35,762 nucleotides of DNA, from positions 1-35,762 of the forward strand of contig CAZSVE010000026.1 in assembly GCA_964610175.1 (NCBI GenBank). Direction: 5' to 3'. Below, piece after piece: positions 16,194 through 24,590 of this stretch (position 1 is the first letter of the stretch; each line of letters begins with the position of its first letter). Made by a program: the position numbers and the translations under genes. The notes below the pieces were generated by a model. That model searched no databases, was not told the DNA's origin, and was given only the letters and a program-made list of their open reading frames with translations. The DNA comes from CAZSVE01 sp964610175 (GTDB lineage: Bacteria; Pseudomonadota; Gammaproteobacteria; HK1).

Positions 16194-17879
16194 CTACCTT
16201 TCCTTGATCTTCTCCCAGGAATCCCGCAGCGCCACCGTTCGATTGAATACCCGGTGCGATCTCGATGAACCGAACCGGTCCAGGCAAAAATAACCAAGCC
16301 GCTCGAATTGATAGCGATCATCCGCAGTAGCTTCGGCAAGGGCGGGCTCCAACTGGCACGAATGCAGCACCGTCAGAGAATTCGGATTGATGTCGTCGAG
16401 GAAATTCCCGGTATCCTTGCCGGGATAGGGTGTTGCGAACAAGCGGTCATAGAGACGCACCTCCGCCGTCAAGGCATGGGCCGCCGACACCCAGTGAATC
16501 GTCCCCTTCACCTTGCGCCCATCGGGAGAACTCCCCCCCCGTGTCGCTGGATCATAGGTGCAGTGTACCTCGGTGACCTCGCCCGTCTTCGGATCCTTCA
16601 CGACAGCGACGCAGGTCACATAATAGGCAAAACGGAGCCGTACCTCGCGTCCCGGCGATAATCGAAAGTACTTCTTTGGCGGGTCCTCGAGGAAATCATC
16701 CCGCTCGATAAATAATTCCCGTGAGAAAGGCACCTTGCGTACACCCATCTCCGGGAACTGCGGATGATTTCGCGCCTCCAATTCCTCGATGCGGTCCTCG
16801 GGGTAGTTGACTATCACCAGCTTGAGGGGCCTTAACACCGCCATACGGCGCTGGGAACGGCCATCCAGATCGTCACGGACACAATGTTCCAAAAGACCCA
16901 TTTCAATGACATGGTCCTTTTTGGTAACGCCGATGCGATCAGTGAAATCGCGAATCGATCCCGGGGTATATCCGCAGCGGCGAAGCCCGGACAGGGTAGG
17001 CATCCTGGGATCGTCCCAGCCATCCACGTGGCCTTCCTTTACAAGTTGCGTCAGCAACCGCTTGCTGAGTACGGTATATTCCAGGGAAAGGCGGGAAAAC
17101 TCGATCTGCCGGGGACGACAAGGAAAATCGAGATTATCCAACACCCAATCGTACAAAGGCCGATGATCCTCGAATTCCAATGTACACAGGGAATGGGTAA
17201 TACACTCGATGGCATCGGAGATCGGATGGGTGAAATCGTACATGGGATAGACACACCATTTGTCGCCTTCCCGATAGTGCAATGCGCGTCGAATTCGATA
17301 CAGGGTGGGATCGCGCAAGTTGACATTGGGCGACGCCATGTCGATTTTAGCCCGCAACACACACGATCCATCTCGAAATTCACCATTGCGCATGCGCGCG
17401 AACCGATCGAGATTTTCCTCGACGCTTCGATTACGAAATGGACTTTCAACACCGGGATCCGTCAACGTACCTCGCTGTTCCCTGATCTGTTCGGGGGTCA
17501 GATCACAGACATACGCCTTGCCTTTCCTTATCAATTGGGTGGCGCACTCATACAGCCGATCGAAATAGCCGGATGCATGACGAAGCCGCTCCCCCCAATC
17601 AAAACCCAACCAACGGACATCCTCTCGTATGGAATCGGCGTATTCCTCGCTCTCCGTAAGCGGGTTGGTATCATCGAAGCGAAGATAACACTCGGCAGAA
17701 TACTCCCCGGCGAGACCAAAATTGAGGCAGATGGATTTGGCGTGCCCGATGTGCAGGTATCCGTTGGGTTCCGGGGGAAAGCGAGTTACCAAGCGTCCGG
17801 CACTCTTATGGCTTGCCAGATCTTCCTCGACGATGTGCCGAATAAAATTCGGCACGGGCGTTATTTCATTCTCGCTCAT
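16194..17879 (-). CDS. glnS: Glutaminyl-tRNA synthetase
   Basis: The 561-residue protein is a class I aminoacyl-tRNA synthetase close to the E. coli GlnS length (554). It has PPEPNGYLHIGHAK with the HIGH motif at 43-46 and the KMSKS-type VLSKR at 270-274. The family block RFDDTNP follows HIGH, as expected. It charges tRNA-Gln directly with glutamine in the cytoplasm, a route limited to some bacteria including gammaproteobacteria. A glutamyl-tRNA synthetase is excluded by the GlnS-type anticodon-binding C-terminus (FERLGYFCLD ending). It is preceded by small membrane protein genes and followed, after 160 bp, by the terminator at 15998-16032. Confidence 0.97.
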   Translation of the reverse strand: MSENEITPVPNFIRHIVEEDLASHKSAGRLVTRFPPEPNGYLHIGHAKSICLNFGLAGEYSAECYLRFDDTNPLTESEEYADSIREDVRWLGFDWGERLRHASGYFDRLYECATQLIRKGKAYVCDLTPEQIREQRGTLTDPGVESPFRNRSVEENLDRFARMRNGEFRDGSCVLRAKIDMASPNVNLRDPTLYRIRRALHYREGDKWCVYPMYDFTHPISDAIECITHSLCTLEFEDHRPLYDWVLDNLDFPCRPRQIEFSRLSLEYTVLSKRLLTQLVKEGHVDGWDDPRMPTLSGLRRCGYTPGSIRDFTDRIGVTKKDHVIEMGLLEHCVRDDLDGRSQRRMAVLRPLKLVIVNYPEDRIEELEARNHPQFPEMGVRKVPFSRELFIERDDFLEDPPKKYFRLSPGREVRLRFAYYVTCVAVVKDPKTGEVTEVHCTYDPATRGGSSPDGRKVKGTIHWVSAAHALTAEVRLYDRLFATPYPGKDTGNFLDDINPNSLTVLHSCQLEPALAEATADDRYQFERLGYFCLDRFGSSRSHRVFNRTVALRDSWEKIKER

Positions 17880-17909
17880 AGGATTATTGGTGCACGGGTT
17901 AGGGTGATA

Positions 17910-18170
17910 TCAGTCCTTCGCGATATGGAGCGCAATCATGAATGCTCCGATAATACCGAGCACAGCAGACGAAACAGTGCCCATACCCGTATACTGACAT
18001 CCCAAACTCATAGCCAAGATATTCGAAATAGCGGCGCCGAGCAGTACACCGCCAACGGTTCCCAAGTGACGATAGATCCTACGGGAAGTATTCGTTACCA
18101 GATACTCGCTGGCTCGCTCGACATGCGCAGCAGATACGGTATCCGCCTGATGGCGTCTTGACACCTTCAT
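17910..18170 (-). CDS. Small hypothetical membrane protein
   Basis: The 86-residue protein has a basic N-terminal third (YLVTNTSRRIYRHLG) followed by two glycine-rich hydrophobic segments (roughly 39-58 and 61-82). I do not recognise the family; the glycine-rich end is faintly like transglycosylase-associated (GlsB/YeaQ) proteins, but this is weak. An AGG lies a few bases before the ATG. The gene stops 30 bases before glnS and may be co-transcribed with it. Codon and base composition resemble its neighbours, so it is probably real. Confidence 0.6.
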   Translation of the reverse strand: MKVSRRHQADTVSAAHVERASEYLVTNTSRRIYRHLGTVGGVLLGAAISNILAMSLGCQYTGMGTVSSAVLGIIGAFMIALHIAKD

Positions 18171-18301
18171 ATTCGCCTATTTTGGCCTCCAGAGTCTTAA
18201 ATGCGGATGGCGAAGAATGGGGAGGGATCGAGAGTTTCAAACTGGGCTTCCACTTGCTTGATGGACAGACCGCGCAGTTCCTATCGAGTCAGCGGAATTG
18301 G

Positions 18302-18664
18302 TCATGGTTGTTTACCATTGGCGGGATTCAGATTACTTTGCTCCAATGCATTCAGATAGGCGGCTGTGATGTCAGCTTTCAATCTCGCAAGGCCGGAAGG
18401 ACCACGGTCACGGAGCGATAAAACAAATGTAAAGCCAAATATCAAAAATATCGTACCTATCATGACTACGATTGTCGCAAGTAGATAGTCAGGGTCAAAG
18501 GAAGCCACGCCAACATTGGAAAAAGCTGAAGCAAGAACGGCGAGTGCACTGATGATGGTAGCAAGTGCACCGATGGCGTTAGGCGTGATGGATGTGGTGA
18601 AAAGGGACTCCCAAGCCTTCGACCAAGATGGGGATCTATCGATATCATGACCATCCTTTTTCAT
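18302..18664 (-). CDS. Hypothetical two-span membrane protein
   Basis: From the ATG at 18664, chosen because GAGG lies six to ten bases upstream, the protein has 120 residues; an ATG four codons earlier is also in frame. A hydrophilic start is followed by two hydrophobic spans (about 30-50 and 60-82), then a basic, helical C-terminal tail (LKADITAAYLNALEQ). I do not recognise the family. It lies 52 bp after spoT on the same strand and 131 bp before the next small membrane protein gene. Confidence 0.6.
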   Translation of the reverse strand: MKKDGHDIDRSPSWSKAWESLFTTSITPNAIGALATIISALAVLASAFSNVGVASFDPDYLLATIVVMIGTIFLIFGFTFVLSLRDRGPSGLARLKADITAAYLNALEQSNLNPANGKQP

Positions 18665-18716
18665 TGCACACCTCATTTATCATCCAGCCCACTGCTGGTC
18701 CCATCCATACCATCCA

Positions 18717-20999
18717 TCAAGTCCGCGTAATTCGTGATACGAAATCGATAGCCCGCAGACGTTTCATGATCTTCGCCAAGTGGTATCTGTCGCTAACGTC
18801 GATGATAAAGCCAATAGAACTTTGAGTACCGTCCTGGTCAAAAAGGACGATATTTTCGATATTGGCACCCATGTCCGCAATGGCAGTGGCAAAGGCCGCA
18901 AGCGCACCTTTTCGATTGAGCGCGTGAACGCGAATTCCCACAGGAAACTCGCTCTTGATATGGGATTCCCACCCCACATCCACCAATTTATGCAAATTAC
19001 GAAAATGCTCCACGGATACGTTTCTGCAGTTCTTGTTGTGGATTACGATACCCCGACCGGTACTAACACCTACAATCGAATCCCCCGGTATCGGATAGCA
19101 ACACCTGGATAGGGCGACGACCATTCCCTCGGTCCCCTTGATGTGTAACGGGTAATGGAACTGGAAATCTTCCGAATATTCGAGCGTCGATGTCTCCTCC
19201 TTATCGACCTCGCTCAAAAGCCTATGGGCCACTGAGGCAGCAGCGCGCTTTCCAAGTCCGATCTCCAATAGCAGATCATCTATCGCATCGAGATCGAGTT
19301 CAGCCAACAACGCATCAATGCGTTCGATCGGTATATCGTCCAGCCGTACCGATCTACGCACCAATGGTTGCATCAACAACCTCCGTCCGAGGACTATGAT
19401 CTCATCCTGATTCAATTTCTTGAGATAATTCCTGATATTGGATTGCGCTTTTGCCGTAACCACGAAATGCAGCCAGGCGGGATTCGGGTGGGCCCACGGC
19501 GCGGTAAGCACTTCCACGGTTTGCCCGTTCTCCAACGGAGTTCGTAACGAAGCGTAAAGTTGATCGATCTTTACGGCGACACAGGTGTTACCAACCCCCG
19601 TATGCACGGCATAGGCGAGATCCACTGCCGTAGCACCTCGCGGTAGTTCCATAATCTCCCCGGCGGGGGTAAAGACATAAACCTCATCGGGAAACAAATC
19701 GACCTTGACACTCTCCAATAACTCCAAGGGATTACCGGCCTTCTTCTGCATCTCCGACAACCCTCGTAACCATTCACGGGCGCGTTGATGGGCGGCATTG
19801 GTGACGGTTGCGTCATTCTTATAACGACAATGGGTCGCGATCCCGGTCTCGGCAACGGCATTCATCTCCTCAGTACGGATCTGGATCTCGATAGGGAGAC
19901 CGTGCGGCTCGAACAACACAGTATGCAACGACTGATACGCATTTGCCTTGGGGATGGCAATATAATCCTTGAATCGACCGGGCACCGGTTTATACAGGCC
20001 ATGAATCACCCCAAGCACCCGGTAACACATATCCACCCCCTCCACGATGATGCGAAAGGCATAGATATCGAGCACCTCGGAAAAAGACCTATTCTTGCGG
20101 CGCATTTTCCGATATAGACTATAAAGATGCTTCTCGCGCCCCAAAACCCGACACGAGATCCTCTCCTCCTGCAACCGATTCAGAATCTTCCTCTCGATTT
20201 TATTGATAAGGCGTCTGCGATTCCCTCTCGTCGTCTTGACCTTCTCCTCAAGTACCCGATAACGCATGGGGTATAGCGCCTTGAAACCACGTTCCTCCAG
20301 CTCCACCGCGATATTGTTCAGTCCGAGGCGACTTGCTATCGGCGCATAGATCTCCAAGGTTTCCCGGGCAATGCGGAAACGCTTCTCCGGCGAAAGCCCT
20401 TCCAGGGTCCGCATATTGTGGAGACGATCGGCCAATTTAATAAGGATGACACGAATATCCCTCGTCATGGCAAGAAGCATTTTGCGGAAGTTTTCCGCCT
20501 GCGCCTCGGCCAAGCTATCGAAACTGACATGCGTTAATTTACTGACACCATCGACCAGCTCCGCGACCTCGGAACCGAAAGCTTTTTCTACGTGACCACA
20601 CGCCAGTGGAGTATCTTCGACAACATCGTGCAAGATGGCCGCGACGATTGTTTGGTAATCCAAATGCATCTCCGCGAGGATCTTCGCGACGTGCAGGGGA
20701 TGAAAGATATAAGGCTCGCCGGTGCTCCGCGTTTGCCCATCATGGGCCTCGGCACCAAACAGGTAGGCTCGATAGATCTCCCGAACGAATGCAGGATCGA
20801 GATACTGCCCGGTAAGCTCGCAAAGCTCACTGATATAATACCTGCGCTCCGACGCCTGCCTGAAAGAAGACTCGATGGATGAATCAGGCCGAAGATACGG
20901 CACCCCGGATCGATAGGGCACACGCAAACCGCGCAAAAACTCCTTACTGAAAGGAACCTCTTTATTGAAAGGAAATATCGGAGAAAACGATCCAAACAT
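18717..20999 (-). CDS. spoT: Bifunctional (p)ppGpp synthetase/hydrolase SpoT
   Basis: The 760-residue protein has the full RelA/SpoT layout: an HD hydrolase domain (H100; HDVVED at 124-129 intact, so hydrolysis should work), a synthetase domain (GRFKDYIAIPKANAYQSLHT; EIQIRTEEMN), a TGS domain (YVFTPAGEIMELPRGATAVD) and a C-terminal ACT domain. It balances the stringent-response nucleotide ppGpp in the cytoplasm. The N-terminus carries about 50 residues ahead of the usual SpoT start (near RRYYISELC); GTG codons at residues 27 and 33 are alternative starts, and the first ATG has no strong ribosome site. As in E. coli it follows rpoZ, but 576 bp containing a repeat separate them. Confidence 0.96.
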   Translation of the reverse strand: MFGSFSPIFPFNKEVPFSKEFLRGLRVPYRSGVPYLRPDSSIESSFRQASERRYYISELCELTGQYLDPAFVREIYRAYLFGAEAHDGQTRSTGEPYIFHPLHVAKILAEMHLDYQTIVAAILHDVVEDTPLACGHVEKAFGSEVAELVDGVSKLTHVSFDSLAEAQAENFRKMLLAMTRDIRVILIKLADRLHNMRTLEGLSPEKRFRIARETLEIYAPIASRLGLNNIAVELEERGFKALYPMRYRVLEEKVKTTRGNRRRLINKIERKILNRLQEERISCRVLGREKHLYSLYRKMRRKNRSFSEVLDIYAFRIIVEGVDMCYRVLGVIHGLYKPVPGRFKDYIAIPKANAYQSLHTVLFEPHGLPIEIQIRTEEMNAVAETGIATHCRYKNDATVTNAAHQRAREWLRGLSEMQKKAGNPLELLESVKVDLFPDEVYVFTPAGEIMELPRGATAVDLAYAVHTGVGNTCVAVKIDQLYASLRTPLENGQTVEVLTAPWAHPNPAWLHFVVTAKAQSNIRNYLKKLNQDEIIVLGRRLLMQPLVRRSVRLDDIPIERIDALLAELDLDAIDDLLLEIGLGKRAAASVAHRLLSEVDKEETSTLEYSEDFQFHYPLHIKGTEGMVVALSRCCYPIPGDSIVGVSTGRGIVIHNKNCRNVSVEHFRNLHKLVDVGWESHIKSEFPVGIRVHALNRKGALAAFATAIADMGANIENIVLFDQDGTQSSIGFIIDVSDRYHLAKIMKRLRAIDFVSRITRT

Positions 21000-21575
21000 G
21001 GCATACCATCACTCTCGCGCACCGTAGACAAAACGCCAACTTATACGCTATCTTCGGCAGTGTACCCAAGCGCTCTTACATCGCACAAACCGCGTCTTAC
21101 ATCCATCCCTGGTCCCTCTACCGAAAAACGAATCCATCATCGCTCGCGGAGCTTCACCTCAAACCGACATGATTTAGCATCGGCAAAGCAAAATTGGTAC
21201 TCTGTAGGACTTGACTCATTTATGAAAATGAGCGGGGAATAAACAATCAACTACGATCCAAACTAAAGGATCCACGCTTTTTCCGAGATCGCGCCCGAAA
21301 CAAGTGTCCCTTCTTCCATCAACAAAAGACATAACCTGGGATATCAGCAAACACCATTGCTGCCAGCATGTTCGTCTTAACTGCAATTTAGGCCTGATTC
21401 GGCAATCACCAGTTTCATGCCTTAACGCCTGGCCGAGGTATCCATACAACCCTTCATCCGAAAATCCTCGACGAAACAATCCAAAGATCCATTCGGTTCT
21501 GGGTATTATCGGGTTAAAAAAATACGATCCTCTCACATCCCTGGGGTGTCTCTTCCTTGGAAGAAAGCCCTTTTT
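21000..21575. other. rpoZ-spoT intergenic region
   Basis: These 576 bp separate rpoZ from spoT, which are usually close. They contain repeat A copy 1 (21146-21246) and no frame I accept as a gene. A separate promoter for spoT is therefore possible but not identified. Confidence 0.6.
21146..21246 (+). repeat. Repeat A, copy 1
   Basis: This copy of a dispersed element of about 100 bp has the blocks 'CTTCACCTCAAACCGACA', 'CATGATTTAGCATCGGC', 'AAAGCAAAATTGG', 'TGACTCATTTATGAAAATG' and 'AGCGGGGAATAAACAA' in the same order as copies 2, 3 and 5. On the minus strand it carries a short ATG-started frame (MSQVLQSTNFALPMLNH). Confidence 0.75.
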
Positions 21576-21914
21576 CTAAGATGTCCCTCTCTCTTCGGTA
21601 CTTGCCGCCAATTCCTCGCCAACAGAGGGGGCATTCACGTTCTCCACTGCGGCGGCGGCAGGAAACCCCACCGGGGTTTCAACATAAAAATTATCATCAA
21701 AACGATCCTCCTCGGCATCGTCATCCAATAAGGATCGATCGATTTTCCCTTCGGCGATTTCGCGTAACGCCAATACCGTGGGTTTATCATCATCCTCATC
21801 AAGTAGCGGATCTGCACCATGAGATAGTTGTCGCGCCCGTTTGGAAGCCAACAACACCAACTCAAAGCGGCTTGTCATTTTCTCAAGACAATCCTCAACA
21901 GTGATTCGCGCCAT
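21576..21914 (-). CDS. rpoZ: RNA polymerase omega subunit
   Basis: The 112-residue protein starts MARITVEDCLEKMTSRFELVLLASKRARQL, the conserved omega N-terminus, and continues with the KPTVLALREIAEGKI block. Omega helps fold and assemble beta-prime and, with DksA, forms part of the ppGpp site. The C-terminal tail, about 40 residues, is acidic then Ala/Pro-rich, and longer than in the 91-residue E. coli protein. It precedes spoT on the same strand, as is common in gammaproteobacteria. gmk, which often comes just upstream, is not in the window; zapG lies there instead after 426 bp. Confidence 0.95.
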   Translation of the reverse strand: MARITVEDCLEKMTSRFELVLLASKRARQLSHGADPLLDEDDDKPTVLALREIAEGKIDRSLLDDDAEEDRFDDNFYVETPVGFPAAAAVENVNAPSVGEELAASTEERGTS

Positions 21915-22340
21915 TCAACTTTACTCCCTAGAGACATTATTCGATAGAATTTGCTCGCCCATATAACCTAACTTATGTAACTCGCTTTAGCTTACCCATG
22001 ACCACCGATCATTCAGAGTCGACGCGAGGCAAACCCGGAACACTCATCAAATTCGGAAGACTCATAGATAAAAAGGCATTCTCAGCGATCCAGGACGAAC
22101 TCATGGCACCAAGTCATGTCGAATATCCATCACCCCAGACGATGAAAAAGGGGGCATGGGAGATCGGACATTGCCGAGCACAGCGCACTCTCATGGCAAC
22201 GACATGCCTATTTGGGAACCACACCAAAAAATCGCACCGGAGTGTGTACTCAAATCCAAAACACCATCCCACACAAACCAAACCATTCTCGTCACGCCCG
22301 CAGCCCCCAGATAGGAGACATTCACTCACACCGTACCCTC
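21915..22340. other. zapG-rpoZ intergenic region
   Basis: These 426 bp contain no gene I can support. A long plus-strand frame runs from here across zapG in antisense, but its proline- and histidine-rich product looks like a shadow of zapG. No repeat A copy or clear hairpin terminator was seen. Confidence 0.5.
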
Positions 22341-22811
22341 CTATCTGCGATCCCTTGGAGAAGAAGAACGATCCAGCGTTTGCGCCTCGGTATCCGATTC
22401 CTCCTTCTCCGTGCCTGGTTTCCCTGAATCCACCTCTTGCGCATTCGGCTTCGGTATTGCATCGACTCGCGAATCCCGATCCGCAAGCAACCCCACATCG
22501 GCAAAATCAAGGCGCCCCCCCCCACTCGTTTCCCTGCAAAGACTTCGGGCCCCCGAAGCCAAATGATCATAAAGCCCCCGATATCGGGTCGTCAGATCCT
22601 GAAACAGATCGGAAGTCATCGAAAAATGCTCGGCAACCCGTCCCCGATATTGGGAAAATTCAGCAATCACATCATCCAGCTCCTTTTGCAACTTCTTTGC
22701 CTGTCTTGTGCCCGGGAGTAAAAAATACGCAGTGAGCATACCAAGGCCAATCCCCACGACCAGCATCGCTCCCCCAACCCCCAAAGCCCAAGTCATGCTA
22801 TATTCAGCCAT
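22341..22811 (-). CDS. zapG: ZapG/YhcB family (DUF1043) cell-envelope protein
   Basis: The 156-residue protein has one N-terminal membrane span (about residues 8-30) followed by a coiled-coil domain with the family pattern KLQKELDDVIAEFSQYRGRVAEHF and the YRGLYDHLA segment, matching E. coli YhcB (MTWEYALIG... YEELVSHF-type order). YhcB/ZapG is an inner-membrane protein linked to cell division and envelope growth. The C-terminal third is hydrophilic, Asp/Glu/Arg-rich and longer than in E. coli. I chose the ATG at 22811, seven bases after AGGAGG; a GTG one codon upstream is possible. The start overlaps the fxsA stop (TGATG), so the two are translationally coupled. Confidence 0.85.
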   Translation of the reverse strand: MAEYSMTWALGVGGAMLVVGIGLGMLTAYFLLPGTRQAKKLQKELDDVIAEFSQYRGRVAEHFSMTSDLFQDLTTRYRGLYDHLASGARSLCRETSGGGRLDFADVGLLADRDSRVDAIPKPNAQEVDSGKPGTEKEESDTEAQTLDRSSSPRDRR

Positions 22812-23269
22812 CACTCATCCTCCTGCCGAAAATGCCCCTCTATTACAGAACCAGTCGATCCATTGGTACTCCGATAAGCACGGGAAGACATCACCGACGA
22901 AATATTATCCCCATGTAAAAACCGGTAAATCACCGCACGCCGCCAGGAAGGTACGAGGAAAACAAACCCTATCATATCGGTAACAAAACCCGGCGTAAGC
23001 AACAAAGCTCCGGCAACGACAATCACCACTCCCTCCAGCAAGTCAGTGAAAGGCTCACCGTCATGAGAATAAACACCATCCCGGATACGAAACAGGGTCG
23101 ACAACCCTTGTTGCTTCACGAAATAGGCACCAATCAGCGCTGTGGACACCACAAGAACAACAGTCAACCATACGCCAATCACGCTACCCACCGTAATTAA
23201 AAAATAGATCTCCACTACGGGGGTCAAAAGAAAAAACAAAAACAACAAATGAAAAATACTCATGCGCAT
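22811..23269 (-). CDS. fxsA: FxsA family membrane protein
   Basis: From the ATG at 23269 the protein has 152 residues (ATG at 23263 equally possible). The start MSIFHLLFLFFLLTPVVEIYFLI and the later GALLLTPGFVTDMIGFVFLVP block are typical of FxsA, an inner-membrane protein known in E. coli for relieving F-plasmid exclusion of phage T7; its general role is unclear. About four hydrophobic spans are visible, followed by a hydrophilic tail. The stop overlaps the zapG start. A repeat A copy lies 53 bp upstream. Confidence 0.9.
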   Translation of the reverse strand: MRMSIFHLLFLFFLLTPVVEIYFLITVGSVIGVWLTVVLVVSTALIGAYFVKQQGLSTLFRIRDGVYSHDGEPFTDLLEGVVIVVAGALLLTPGFVTDMIGFVFLVPSWRRAVIYRFLHGDNISSVMSSRAYRSTNGSTGSVIEGHFRQEDE

Positions 23270-23321
23270 GTATTCACAGTTCGATGCCCATGATAAAGAA
23301 GACACGAGAGATATAACGTCT

Positions 23322-23426
23322 AGCGAAGCTTCGCTTCAAAACCAACAAGGCATGATTTAGCATCGGTAAAGCAAAATGGGGAGTCTGTAGAACTCGACTC
23401 ATTTGCGAAGCTGGGCGGAAAACAAA
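23322..23426 (+). repeat. Repeat A, copy 2
   Basis: This is the best-preserved copy. It begins with the palindrome AGCGAAGCTTCGCT (23322-23335), continues with 'CATGATTTAGCATCGGTAAA' and 'TAGAACTCGACTCATTTGCG', and ends with 'GGCGGAAAACAAAC'. AGCTTCGC at its left can pair with GCGAAGCT (23405-23412) at its right, so the whole element could fold on itself. It lies just upstream of fxsA. Confidence 0.8.
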
Positions 23427-23508
23427 CGAATGATCCCTTTGAAAAACAGCACTTTCAAGTTCCGAAACCATACCCGGAATCGCCAGCCGAACACCCGGTC
23501 ATGCAAAA

Positions 23509-24174
23509 TCAAAACCCATCCAGCAGGCGGTCGAACTCCCGAGGCGCAACATACTGAAACACCTCCTTTCCATTCCTATTCAACACGACATCCAAACCAA
23601 GATGCGGATAAAACCAATGAACGACCCCCTCCTGTCCCTCCTCCAATATCCGTTTTTCGGGTTCCCCGAACCGTTTCCGTACCACCGCTTCGTCGAGATC
23701 CGCCAAAGGAAGGTACGTAATCGCGGTTACCGGTGCATATCGAAGATGTGCCAAATCATCCGGATGCAGTGTCACCCTCCGCGTCCCGCCGGCCATAGAT
23801 TTCATGCGCACGCCCCGTCCCAACATGGCACTCATGGTCTTCTCGTCGACAGAAAGACCCAATACGAATTTCCCCCGTATCCCATCCAGGTCCACGCTAT
23901 CGAAAAACACCTCCAGGGCAAACTTTTTCTCCGAGGCGAACAACTTAATGTCACCGGTATCCCGAAAAATCATTCGGGCATTCTCCAACGTACTCTTCCC
24001 CAACGTAATCCCAAAAACACGGGAAGATCCATCCGGAAAAACTTCCACTCGCCAAGGGAAATACAGTCCCCGAGGTCGCGACGATGGTCCCTCTTCCGAC
24101 CCCATAAAAAACAGCAAAGCCACACATCCCATCACGATCCCAACAGCAATCAATTTCCCACTCGATCTATTCAA
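23509..24174 (-). CDS. Hypothetical membrane-anchored protein
   Basis: The 221-residue protein has one N-terminal hydrophobic segment (about residues 8-24) and then a soluble domain that should lie in the periplasm. Features are the WRVEVFPDGSSRVFGITLGKST segment, a TLENARMIFRDTGDIKLF helix, and a C-terminal region (RFGEPEKRILEEGQEGVVHWFYPHLGLDVVLN) that looks like a small beta-rich fold. I do not recognise the family. The start is a TTG with GGAA about eight bases upstream. Neighbouring genes on the same strand are separated by repeat-bearing gaps, so it is probably transcribed alone. Confidence 0.7.
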   Translation of the reverse strand: MNRSSGKLIAVGIVMGCVALLFFMGSEEGPSSRPRGLYFPWRVEVFPDGSSRVFGITLGKSTLENARMIFRDTGDIKLFASEKKFALEVFFDSVDLDGIRGKFVLGLSVDEKTMSAMLGRGVRMKSMAGGTRRVTLHPDDLAHLRYAPVTAITYLPLADLDEAVVRKRFGEPEKRILEEGQEGVVHWFYPHLGLDVVLNRNGKEVFQYVAPREFDRLLDGF

Positions 24175-24590
24175 TTGGCTATTCCAGTAATAAATGAAAA
24201 TAGTAACAAATGATGATGTTGACCTTAGGGAGAAGGTTTCGCTTCAGACTACGAAAGCCATGAAATAGTCGCAAGCAAGGCTTCGCCTCAAACCGACAAA
24301 GCATGATCTAGCATTCGTAAAGAAAAACCGGCGTTTCGTAAAACTTGACTCATTTGCGAACCTGAGCGGAAAATAGACAAATTAGAGGAATTCTAGGCAT
24401 TGAAACGTTTTGAGTGGAAACGCTATATTTTTGATATCGTCCACGCTGATAAAAACACACCCGGTTAAGGTACACACTTTGTGCCTTATCACGCAGCTAT
24501 AAACACAATGAATAATCAGGAACTACCGACAGGGGAATCGCAGACAGCTCCTCAAAACCCACGCTGAACGCCATTGGATCGGGCTACACC
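24175..24590. other. Repeat-bearing intergenic region
   Basis: This 416-bp gap holds repeat A copy 3 (24274-24380) and, next to it, an additional left-end half copy (about 24232-24267: 'AAGGTTTCGCTTCAGACTA', 'AAGCCATGAAATAG'). No gene is supported. Confidence 0.6.
24274..24380 (+). repeat. Repeat A, copy 3, with adjacent half copy
   Basis: The order is the same as in copy 2: 'AAGGCTTCGCCTCAAACCG', 'AAAGCATGATCTAGCATTCG', 'ACTTGACTCATTTGCGAA', 'TGAGCGGAAAATAGACAA'. About 80% of positions agree with copy 2 by eye. It stands 100 bp upstream of the hypothetical gene at 23509-24174. Confidence 0.75.

Noticed and set aside
16884..18161. Plus-strand frame of 425 codons opposite glnS
   Set aside because: It lies almost entirely antisense to glnS, which has all class I synthetase motifs. 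The open frame follows from the codon bias of glnS.
21146..21246. Repeat A as a CRISPR or tRNA-derived element
   Set aside because: Copies are scattered singly with gene-sized spacing, and no cloverleaf with conserved tRNA bases could be drawn.
21998..22735. Long plus-strand frame of 245 codons
   Set aside because: It runs antisense through zapG, whose family match is strong. The product is Pro/His/Ser-rich and low in complexity, typical of a shadow frame.
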